Shown: positions 13,380 through 22,836 of the stretch, one piece after another
How the letters are laid out: each line of letters opens with the position of its first letter
How positions within the stretch are numbered: the stretch's first letter is position 1
Source: Ophioceras dolichostomum
Taxonomy: Eukaryota > Ascomycota > Sordariomycetes > Magnaporthales > Ophioceraceae
NCBI GenBank assembly: GCA_003049485.1
Contig: PYST01000166.1
Location: 22,258-86,257 of the forward strand
Reading direction: 5' to 3'
Length of the DNA stretch: 64,000 nucleotides
Position numbers and translations under genes: made by a program
The notes under the pieces: generated by a model
Database searches by the model: none
Seen by the model: the letters and a program-made list of their open reading frames with translations, nothing else
What the model was told of the DNA's origin: nothing

Positions 13380-13541
13380 AGCAAGCAGCAGCACAGAAGC
13401 AACAAGTGTGAACAAATTAGAACCGGCCGGCAGTCAAATAATGGAACAGACGGAGCAAGGAGAAAGTAGGTAGCCAGGGGAAAACAGCAACGGAATCAAG
13501 GACAGCGCAGCGCGTCTGGCGCACCAAGCACAACTTGCCCT

Positions 13542-13583
13542 GCCAGCCAACCAGCCAACCAGCCAGCCAGCCAGCCAGCCAGC
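13542..13583. repeat. CCAG/CCAA tetranucleotide repeat
   Basis: About ten tandem CCAG or CCAA units. The tract falls just past the stop codon used for the Zn2Cys6 gene. If the last exon is instead spliced at 13676, the tract would sit in an intron or be translated as a Trp-Leu-Ala-Gly repeat. Confidence 0.7.
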
Positions 13584-13637
13584 TATCCTCGCCTAACCAA
13601 GCAAGTTCAAGTTCAAGCAAGATCAAGATCAAGCGCA

Positions 13638-16600
13638 TCAATGAAACAACTTAAAAGAAGCATTCAGAAACTCACCCCTCATCCCGCCCAGCGCCTCGAA
13701 CGCCATAGAGTAATTCTCCAGCGTGCCCGAGATGCTCGCCAGTCCCTGCTGCAGCCTCACCAGCAGGTTGCCCACCATCCCCGGTGGGCCGCCGCCTCCT
13801 GCTGCTATCCCAACGCCTCCTCCTCCTGCAGTTCCTCCAGCTGCCTTCTCGGCGGCGTAAACGGCCTTCGTCCTCTCGTGGACCATCAGCAGCGAATACG
13901 CGCACTGCATGGCGCAGCACGCGAACGACGGCATCGTGCGGGGCGGGCGTGGCGGCGGTAGCGCGAGGGGGTTATTGAGGTTGTCGGCACCTGTGCTGGG
14001 AGATGGGGACGGGTAAGGCAGGGCGTCGAAGTCGGCGGCGATGTTGAGGGCTGATCGGAGACATATCTTGGCGGAGGCGTGGCTTGAGAAGGGGAAGAGT
14101 GTGGTGGTGGGAGAAGTAGTAGTGGTGGTGGTAACTGGAGGAGTAGGTACGACGCGGAAGGCGAAGTTAGCGTCGTAGCCGTTACCCCTACTGCTGCCGC
14201 CGATGCTGCTGTTGGTGCTGCTGCTGTGGGAGTTGTGATCGGATCGGGGAGAGGAGAGAATCGAGCCCGGGGCGGGGGAGGCGGTGGATGGGCTGCCCCC
14301 GGAAGGGGAGATGTCTGTGGCGCAGGAGCAGTTGGGGAAGAGGCTTTGTTCGGGCGAGCAGAGGTCGGCACCAGTGCCAGTGCTGGTGCTGGCGCTTGTC
14401 GAGTCGGCGGATGGTGAGAAGGGCTTCGCTTTCAAGTCGCAGTGCTTAGCGGAGAAGATTGGGATGTCGAAGAAGGCGTTGTAGCGGTGGACTTTAATGC
14501 GGGCGCTGTTTTTGGGACGCAGGTAGATGTCAGTGAAGCATCAATCACATCGGTGGGCTTGGCTATGAGACGACTCTTCGCCATATGGAACACGCATGGG
14601 CGATCGGGAAGCACTAGACTGGGAAGCTGGCAAAGGAGTGGACATACCTGTTCAACTTAATCCGGGCCATGCCCCTAAGTGCCCGGGCGACCACCCCTTC
14701 ACTTGGCTCGACGGTTGACGCAGGGGAGGCGCTTATGGTCCAGGTCTCTGCCCTGGCGATGAGCGGTTCGAGGAATAGCTCTAGCTCCGACATCCGCTTG
14801 CAAACGGCCGTCATATCGCCTTTTACCCGGACGGTGTTGTTGAGCTCGATCACGAACTGCGACGCCGCTAATATGGCCTGTTGACCTTGTAAAAAGAGGG
14901 TGAAGGCCTAGCAGGTAGATGGATCAGGTGAGTTAGCCGACTGCAAGCAGTGGGTTGCGGACCTGGGAGTCATGGATTGGAGCACGTGGATGGGTCTCTT
15001 GCCTCTGGGTCGGCCTGGATGGTTGGATGTCGCGCCGTGAAGCCCTTGGAGAAAACGGCGAAGGTGGGTTTCTGTGGCGAGCACTAGTGTCAGTTGACTG
15101 TCCGAATCGTCCAAAGGAATATGGTAGAGAAGGCCAGGCGTCGACTCACCTTGTTGCTGACTATGGCTGCTTGACTGATGCAGTAGTACTACAAGGAAGG
15201 AAGAGGGAACTGAAGGTCAGTCGTGTGATACTGAAGGGGGTAGACGAGCAGCGCAGGGACGGATGTCATCATCAAAGAAATACAGGGTGAGTTTTTAGGT
15301 CCGAGCAATGCACCCACCGTCATCCACCATACCCTCCGTCTCGCCTCCGAAAAGATATCCTCCTCCTCCGAGGTCACATGCAGCTGCAAAGCCATGGCAG
15401 CCACGAGCGCCTGTCCGGCCCTGCTCTGCATTTTCACCAGGTTCCCACGCTGGGCATACTCGTAGACGCTGAGTATATCCAGCGCGATGACGCTCTCTAG
15501 CTCGCGCGGCACGGCGGGGTGGAATGGCGGCTGAGGACTGCCCGGTCCCGCCCCGGACGCGTTATACGTGAAGTCGCCATTCGCATCGAAGTCGTAGTCC
15601 CCAAGATTACTTCTGCTGGCTTGGAACGCCGCCGCAGCTGACGATGGTGAAGACGACTGTGTCTGGTCCACCTGTAGAGCCTGGGCTGGCTCGGTTGACG
15701 ATTCTGGGAGCTCGCTCTCCGACTCGATCCTCTCGATGGCTGACTGTGCGAGGAACTGGGCGTACTTACGGCGGAAGAGGAGCGACTTCGGCTCTGCGTG
15801 GTGCAGGTCGGAGGGGCAGGGGATGAGTGCCAGCACGGCGGAGATGGCCAGCGCGATTGGCGATGTCGGCTCAAAGTCATCTTCAAGGTCGCCGGCTTGG
15901 GGTTGGTGGCGAGCTATGAAGTTGTCGACGGGGATGCTGTTCGGTGGCGGCAGGATGGGAAAGTATGGGTGGATGAACACGTAGTATGCGTCCAGTCTAC
16001 CAAGGCCCGGGGGGTTAGGGACGTGCAAGTGTTGCCTTCTTCAACTACAGGCGGGCGGACAGGGGTCAGAAGAGGACGTACATGGTAGCATCGCCTTTGT
16101 ACGTACGTACCATTGGTACGGGAGGCGGTGGAATCTCCGGCGTTACCTGCATGCTCTCGAACGTCCCGTCCCCGTTGAGGTAGTTCGGCACGCCGCCCAT
16201 GAAAAGGCTGTCGAAGATGAAGTCGCTGTCCTGGTACCAGTCATTCAGCTGCTTCAGGCCGGCACCAGGGTCGATGTAATTCTCGATCGCAATGGCTTCA
16301 AATTGGACGGGTCGTTAGTGCCACACTATCCAAGATTCGGCTGGGGTCACACGAGGGAGGGGTGGATAGATGCAGCTGGGGTCCTTACGTTCTTGGTATA
16401 CGTCGAGCGTCTCCTGCGGCATTTGTTGCATCTGCGCCAGCACCGCGGGGTCGTTCAGCTTCGGCTTCCTCCGTACCCTCGCGCCTCCACGTTTACTAGG
16501 CTTGTAGACGCAGTCGCGAGCCTTGTGCTGGCACTATTGTGGCCGGACGGGGAGGCTGCGTCAGCCATCTTTCTTCATATTCACATAGATCTGCAGGGTT

Positions 16601-17208
16601 GCAGGTCAGGCGGAGAGTAGTAGTTGGTGGTGGGCGGAGGGAGTAAGTGATGATTAGTGAGCTAAGCGGGCATGGATGTCGACGATGGGGTTGTGCACAT
16701 ACGTTTGCGCATGGGTGACCGCCATCGCAGCGAGTCCGTGATGCTCGACTGTTCGTCCGGGCCGGTCAGCTGATATTCTCTGTTCGTCCGTTCCGCCGTC
16801 AAGCCCCCTGCGCGCCCGGCGCCGAGCGCCTAGCTTCCCTGGCTTGAGTCCATTTTCGGCGACAAGGAGTGCCCGGAGACGACACCGTTTGGGACTTGGA
16901 CTCAACTCCTCAGAGGCGTGAAGGTATGTGCCCGCCAGTTAGCTGGAGTCCTCACTCCAGCTCTGCCGTGCCTGGCGTCGGCTCAATGGTGGCGATGACG
17001 TTTGGGGATGTCACTGGCGAGACGGCGCAGATGGGCGCCCATCGGCCACCGGCAAGTGGGCAAAATGGCAGGTTCAGAAAGCGAAGCGAAAGACATACCA
17101 TGACAAGCAAGCGATCTTGACCGGTGGGGTCGCAAACTTCTTCCGGGCAGGGCCGAGTTGCGAGCCGGACCCGGCCTGTGATCCTGGATGCGCCGTCTCC
17201 TCGGCCAT
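13638..17208 (-). CDS. Zn2Cys6 fungal-specific transcription factor
   Basis: Nine minus-strand exons were read from splice signals: 17208-17099, 16748-16703, 16533-16389, 16295-~16110, ~16036-15318, 15188-15150, 15071-15003, 14907-14648 and 14505-13638. The DNA-binding cluster is assembled across three exons: ACLSC, RASRTRCDGGHPCAN and CQHKARDCVYKPSKRGG, giving C-x2-C-x6-C-x5-C-x2-C-x6-C with a basic linker. The middle-homology region has DAYYVFIHPYFPILPPP, RRRVWWMTYYCISQAAIV and RIKLNSARIKVHRYNAFF, all typical of fungal regulators. The protein is nuclear, about 790-800 residues, and target genes are unknown. The exon 4/5 boundary is uncertain; a phase-2 join is required. A strong GTGAGT donor at 13675 means the C-terminus may be spliced further. 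The intron after 15003 appears to use a GC donor. Confidence 0.85.
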
Positions 17209-20048
17209 GCTGGAGTCGTCAAGTTGCCGAGCAGCAGCGAGGTTTAGGGATGTGGAGGCGAAGTACAACTAGGTTGAGACAGTTGTGCCGAATTTCCGCT
17301 CAGTCCCTCGGCTTTAAGGAAGAAGAAGTGCGTGGTGTTTATCCTGCGTGTCTCTCCTCTCCCGCTTCGACGAGATCAGCCAGGTAAGGTCGACAGCGAG
17401 ATCCAGCGACAGGTCGAACTGAAGGGACGCAGACCTGAAAGGGGCTGGAAGTGCTAGGTATGGGGCGTCGGGTAGTTTGCGTCTCGACTCGTCGGGATAA
17501 CGATCGGAGGGAGCTGAGGGTGGCAGGAGAGAGTCGAAACGGCTTCTAAGACAAAACCGAGATTCGGCGAGCGAGAGCAGATATGGCACAAGCCGTCCGT
17601 CCGTCTGTCTCGGAGCTTGTGAGCGTGAGGTCGAGACGCGGAGTGGAAAGGAGTGGAGCGGCGGCCTTAAAACGCGATTGATGTAGGATCGCGCAACTCC
17701 GCGGACACCTCTTCCTCAGCGGTTCCTCAGGGAGGTGTGCAGGAACGTTCAGAGAATACCCCTCACCGGCGAAAAGCGGAGGAGGGGAGGAGGCGGATTG
17801 ATGAAGCTGTGTGTCGCCGAGCCGGATCAGGCGACTCAAGCATCCCTTCGTGGGGCAAAAAGGCACTTAGTCATGCAGATGATGGCGACCTTGGCGGGGG
17901 GTGTGTAGTTCCCTGCAGGGCTTGGGCAGGAGCTACAAGGAGCCAAGACTCCAACAATGGGGAGCTCCTGCGAGCTTTGGTGTGGTCCTATCACCCGTGG
18001 GTGAGCTAGTTTTTCTAGGGGCCGCCGGCAGTCGGGAGGGGCATTGGAAATTGATGAAGGTTTGTTTGGCTGATGATTCTGTCCGTCACTGACTTTTTTT
18101 TCCCTTCTCTTTCTTCACTCCTATTTACCTCATGGCTTGGCTCCTTCAGATATTGTCTTCTTTTTATCCCATTTCCTTTCCCACGCCGTTTTCCGCCCCT
18201 TTTTTTTTTTTCGTGCTATTCCCGTAGAGAGCCTACAAGAGAATACCTATCCAGCATGCTGTGTAAAAAAATGTCATACACACAAATGCCACCCACCCTG
18301 TGTTGGAACCGCGGCTAAGCATGGCATGACACATTCTCGGCGCATGGGGAAGGCACAAGAAAGGACAAGAAAAAAAAAACAAGAAATGAGGCGGCCCGTC
18401 AGACCTGGTGACCGTTAGTTTCTTTCAGCGTCGCTGATTTGACAGGTCGGCCCCCGGATCGGGGGTCGCTCGGGGGAGGAGGACCAGACCACTCAGTCGG
18501 TGTGCGGGTCTCCACATGAAGCGGGCATGCAGGCACACCTAGGGCTGAGCTGATGCCATCAATGCCTGACTTCCTGCCTGTCTCGTAATTTGTTTCTATC
18601 CAAAGACCCCTGAGTCCCCTCCCTGTTCCGGCTTGTCTATTGACCCCGTCTTCCGTCTTCCGTCTTCCGCCTGCCGCACGGCGCGTACAACCAGCCCCAC
18701 GGATCTGTTATAGCTCAATCTGCGGTGTGGTGGTGTGGCCTCCCGGCTCTCGACAGGGGTCCGATCTCTAGCAATTGGTCCCCGATACGACTAGGTGGTA
18801 CCGAGAAGAATACAACTCCCTGGACGTGAGACTTTTGCATTCGGTAGTCGGCTCCCCTTCATGTTCAGGGGAGTCAGCACATTACGTCGGCGTACGTACT
18901 AACATTGAGGTACTGCCACCGCCACGCCCTTCGACTGTCAGCACTTTCTTGTCTCCGTCGATATCCCGCGCCCAACTCCCCAAATACAGCTGGCCAGATG
19001 ACGGGCCGGGCGAAAAGCTTAGCGTGATGGCAAAAGTGGAGGGAGATGTTGTCGATATAGAGCTGCTTGCCTAAGGGGCTGGGCCATGTCAAATCCTTCG
19101 TGTCAGCCTGGCTCTCCGGAAAAGCGCCGGACTGGCCCTGCGCTACAACATTGGCAGATAGGAGGGTAGGGCGGAATTATTACCTGCCCGGGTACCTAGT
19201 TACGCATAGAAGAAGGATCGTCCTCGCGTTCCAGGGGTTTCAGGCTGTCATCTCGAGCCCTAAATAAAGTTGCAACAGTGACAACCTTTCCGTTGGATAG
19301 TTGGCCCTCCCGTACCTCCGCCTTCTTCCTGCCCACCTGGTACTCGAATCTCCTGATATTAGTGATCTCTTGAGACCGGTAAGTGTTAAGGCTGCAGGCA
19401 GCCTGCTCTCAGAATGACGTCTTACACCTGGGCTCGTAAACTCTGGGGTCGTTATTGGTTAAGTAATTTGTTTCGAATTTCTTCTCGGAGCAACCTTCTA
19501 TCCGCCACCTAATATAGAATCTACCAACCATCCAAGCCTCAAGGCAACGATCGAGATCATCACTACCTTCAAAGTATCTAACTAGACTTCTAGATTGCGC
19601 GTAAAGCCCCGGACACACTTGGAAACGGCTTTTAGTCCGAGCCATCGATCCCGAACCTCCATCACCAGGTGTGCTGCCATGTTGCTTGCATAAGAACATT
19701 TGCACGGCTCTTCCACCACTCTCCTCCTTGCTCACGGCCTTGGCTTAAGAAGGAAGGCCAACGCTCGCTGTACAACCTGCAGAAGAAAAAAAAGCTTGAA
19801 ATGTTCGAGAAAAAAGCCTGAATCCGGCCGAACTGACAGCTCACCCCACGTGGCACGGGAGTTGGTTTAAGCTTTTTCGCTGAGTCGACTAACAACAGGA
19901 CCCAACAAAGGGGGCCACCGCCGTTTCCACCGTTGTTCCATATCCAGAGCAACGGCGGCTTGAATTCCGCACTGCCTACCAGACCTTAGTAACCAACTAT
20001 GGTGGCGAAACGGGCAGGAAGCTTTGCCCAACTGCGCTGATAGATCGA

Positions 20049-20396
20049 TTACAAAGAGCCCTTCCGCCCTCGTTCATGTACAGTTAGTGTGATGTTGACA
20101 ACATCGCCACGCAAACTCGCGCAGTCACTCATATACTTCGCTTGACAGACGGCCCGACTTCGCCCTCTCCTTGGTGTTTCTGTGGCCGGAGAGGACGCTA
20201 GGTCACAATGAATAGCGTCGAAAGTTACCCGGATATTATCATCGGGAGCAACGGCTAGTGTGCTCCCGAAATAAAGCAGACAGCCCACCAGCGGTAAGGC
20301 CTCTAATGCTGTCACGCAACCAGTGAATAGGGTGGTAGCACTAGTGCCTGGATGCCTATCCCTCACTACTAGCACAATAAACACCAGGAGGCTCAT
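20049..20396 (-). other. Doubtful small ORF with hydrophobic N-terminus
   Basis: This 115-codon frame opens with a true ATG. It begins with a hydrophobic stretch (MSLLVFIVLVV) and a second hydrophobic segment near residues 28-50 (ALEALPLVGCLLYFGSTLAV). I recognise no family, no cysteine pattern of an effector and no flanking introns. The surrounding DNA looks degenerate, so this may be chance. It is listed so that expression data can settle it. Confidence 0.15.
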
Positions 20397-20573
20397 GTTT
20401 TTATTTGCTATCTTCTATCGAGTTTGGAGGACAGCTCGTATTTTCTTATTCATCTCGCTAGGTTAGGCGCCTAGAGGTAGCTATGGAGCGTCTGTTGGCG
20501 GTGAGTGAAACGTCATAGTAGCAAGAGGATATAAGCCGACTGGACAGCTCCTTCCCTCAACAGAGGCGGTCGT

Positions 20574-20601
20574 CCCAACTAGGCCAAATGGCCTAGTTGG
20601 G
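20574..20601. repeat. Perfect 12-bp inverted repeat, 4-nt loop
   Basis: The arms CCCAACTAGGCC and GGCCTAGTTGGG enclose AAAT. The pairing can extend after a one-sided bulge, because CGGTCGT immediately precedes the left arm and ACGACCG follows about 10 nt after the right arm. This could form a stable stem in DNA or RNA. Confidence 0.7.
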
Positions 20602-20780
20602 AAAACGCACCACGACCGTCGGCTCCCGTTCGAGCGTGGCTCCGGGAGTTCGCGAATTCGAACCACGTTGTGAAGCAAAAACCCTCCCGGGGTTTTTCGT
20701 AACCACCCACCTCGTCCCCGGTGAAAGGGGATTGAGCTGGGTGATCTTATTTATTTTTATTTTTTCTTTTCGTCAATTGA

Positions 20781-20812
20781 TTTTCTTTTCTTTTCTTTTC
20801 TTTTCTTCTTCT
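20781..20812. repeat. (TTTTC)n pyrimidine microsatellite
   Basis: About five TTTTC units grading into TTC units, within a broader T-rich tract that starts near 20745. Confidence 0.7.
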
Positions 20813-21573
20813 TTTTTTCCCCCATTGCTCACGGTACTGTATTGCGTGCCACTCATGGTTTCTTGGCAGTGTTCTACGCGGGTCGTCGGTGGCACGAGGG
20901 GCGAGGTCCTCTTCCATAGACGATTGGCGCAACGCGTTCATGGATCGAATCCATGGCGGTGAAGAGGCAGAACTGAACTCTCGGAAGGCGAGTATAGAAC
21001 GCTACTCCTGACAGTACACCCGGGGAGATCATGTACCAGGAGGGGCTGTAGAAGAGGAAATTTGTAAATACTAGAGGGAAGTTGCTCCCACAAGAGACGT
21101 TGACAACGCGATGATTGATTGGCAATGCTAAGCTAGGTACTGCTGGGCGATGATGCAACTTAAAAACACAATGCAATCTTTCTCTCTTCCCCTTCATCAG
21201 GCAGTCTTTCTCTCTTCCCCTCCTCCATCAGTTCCCCTTTCTCCCCTTCCTTCGGTACAGTGCAAGAGCAGAGACGGAAAATACAACGCAGAAACAATAG
21301 AAGAGAGAAAAAAAACAGAAGCAAATTTCTTTCCTTCATCGGTGATCATTCATTATGAGCCCATCCATCATCATCCACTCACTCACTCCCAGATCGAGGT
21401 TGTGCAGTTTCATAGCCAGTAGCTACCTTCCTTCTTCTCCTTCCGCCCTTATTTCCCCCATTCTTCTTTCCTCATTTCTTGCTTGACCACACGGCTGGCT
21501 AGCCAGGCAGCTAGCTAGCTGTATGCCCAGCCCATGGTATGAGGTGGCAAGACCTCCAGGGAATGTCGAACAT

Positions 21574-22836
21574 TCACAGGTCCTTGTCCTTCAACACCCC
21601 CGCAGCCTTCAGCGTCTTCGTCATGCAAAGGTGCTTCAGCCCGCCCTTGCGCGCGTTCACCTTCCACCGATACTCGTCCATGCCCTCGACAGCCGGGCGC
21701 CGGGCGTTATTCGCAGCCGCGATGGCCATGGCCGCCGCGGACGTGGAGCCGACAGGTCCACCACCAGTGGCTCCAGGAGCGGAGCTAGCGAGCGAGGGCC
21801 ACTCAGTCTCGTCGGCGGCGACGTACTCCTCCGTCGCGCTCGCGGGGCTAGATCCCATTCCGCCAGGACCAGCAGGGCCACCGCCGCCGACGCGGGCACC
21901 ACCGCCGACGGGCGTCGTAGGAGTAGTCGTAGTCTTGCCGGTGGCGCTAGCAGGCGAAGGCGGCAGCGCCTGATGCATCTGCGAATGCTGCTGCGAATGC
22001 TGCGAATGCTGCTGAGTATTGCCACTACCACCAGCACCAGCTCCGGCGGTGGTAATGGTCATGGGCGCGAGCTTGGGGCAAACGCGGATGGCGTGCGGGC
22101 AGGCTACCCACGAGCTCTGGATCTCGGCCGAGGAGTAGTAGTCGACCAGGCTAGCGCCCAGCCTGTAGAACCCCGGCTTCGTGATGATGAAGTCGTCAAA
22201 GACGAAATAGGCCGACTCGCGCTCGATCGGCGGCTTCTTCTCGTAGTCGTTGCGGAAGTCGTGGTTGATCACCGCGGTCGGCGTGTCGGTCTCGGTCTCG
22301 CCGTTCAGGTGGTGCAGCGGCTCGTCGTCTCCGCCGTCGTCGTTGTTGTTGTTGTTCTTTCCTCCTCCGGTAGTAGTAGTAGAAGGTACGTTGAGAGAGG
22401 AAGAAGATGTTGTGTTGGCGCTGGCACTGCTGGCACTGGCCGCTGTTGTCTGGTTGTTGCCACCGCCGCCGCTGTTGCTGGTGGAGGGGCCACCACCACT
22501 GCTGGAACCACCGCCGACGACGCCGGAGGTTCCGGAGCGCAGCTCGATGGCAACAGTCAGCTCGCCCTCGCCGCCGATGCGCAGCTGGGACGTGGGCACG
22601 ACGAGGACGAGCGGCACGGACAGCGGCTCATTGACCGTGGCCTCGTAAGGGCCGTCGAGGACGAAGGTCGCGTCCGGGGCGAGCCGCGTGGTGGCCGACA
22701 TCGACGACGCGTTGCCGCCGGTGCTCAGCGGGCTCTCGTTGCCAGCAATGTCGCCAGAGGCCTGCTGCTGTTGGCGGGCTTGGGACTTGGAATGGTGCCT
22801 CGGCTCCTTCTTGTCGTAGAGCGTTGTCGGTAGCAT
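21574..22836 (-). CDS. Divergent velvet-domain-like protein A
   Basis: A single open frame of about 420 residues from ATG 22836; an in-frame ATG at 22938 would add a Lys/Glu-rich 34 residues. Residues ~210-232, YFVFDDFIITKPGFYRLGAS followed by LVD, align position by position with the velvet core pattern W-F-V-x-x-D-L-x-V-x-x-x-G-x-F-R-L-x-x-S-F-V of VeA/VelB/VosA. Soon after comes HAIRVCPKL, where velvets have a 'FxVYSAKK' strand, and the last residues (GLKHLCMTKTLKAAGV) resemble the 'STxLSKxFAQQGVKI' tail. Long Ser/Gly/Asn/Thr-rich inserts interrupt the fold between these blocks. The classical N-terminal RARMCGFG motif is absent. Velvet proteins are nuclear DNA-binding regulators of development and secondary metabolism. 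That role is only inferred here. Confidence 0.6.
   Translation of the reverse strand: MLPTTLYDKKEPRHHSKSQARQQQQASGDIAGNESPLSTGGNASSMSATTRLAPDATFVLDGPYEATVNEPLSVPLVLVVPTSQLRIGGEGELTVAIELRSGTSGVVGGGSSSGGGPSTSNSGGGGNNQTTAASASSASANTTSSSSLNVPSTTTTGGGKNNNNNDDGGDDEPLHHLNGETETDTPTAVINHDFRNDYEKKPPIERESAYFVFDDFIITKPGFYRLGASLVDYYSSAEIQSSWVACPHAIRVCPKLAPMTITTAGAGAGGSGNTQQHSQHSQQHSQMHQALPPSPASATGKTTTTPTTPVGGGARVGGGGPAGPGGMGSSPASATEEYVAADETEWPSLASSAPGATGGGPVGSTSAAAMAIAAANNARRPAVEGMDEYRWKVNARKGGLKHLCMTKTLKAAGVLKDKDL

Larger units (their letters stand above)
10986..13637. other. Intergenic region between convergent genes
   Basis: This 2.65-kb stretch holds the 3' flanks of the upstream plus-strand and downstream minus-strand genes. 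It includes T-rich sequence (11260-11480), a run of 25 A residues at 12972-12996, an A/G-rich tract and tetranucleotide repeats. Open frames here (for example the Ser/Phe-rich one at 12784-13380 on the minus strand) mirror the low-complexity composition. No gene is supported. Confidence 0.5.
17209..21573. other. 4.4-kb intergenic region with hairpin and pol III-like boxes
   Basis: No coding gene is supported. The part at 18700-20470 is less GC-rich and has scattered stop codons in all frames, which may reflect old decayed repeats. One minus-strand frame at 20049-20396 starts with a hydrophobic MSLLVFIVLVV segment but has no other support. A perfect hairpin lies at 20574-20601, a TTTTC repeat at 20781-20812 and tRNA-like B-box words at about 20650 and 20945. 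The sequence at 17209-18000 is the promoter side of the Zn2Cys6 gene. Confidence 0.45.

Noticed and set aside
12784..13380. 198-codon minus-strand frame rich in Ser/Phe/Val/Cys
   Set aside because: It arises from the poly-A and purine-rich tracts; repeated SVCPSVRLSV words are translated GACA repeats, not a protein.
21523..22833. 436-codon plus-strand open frame rich in Arg/Gly/Val/Ser
   Set aside because: It is the antisense shadow of velvet-like gene A; its composition follows the GC-rich codons of the opposite strand and it has no motif.
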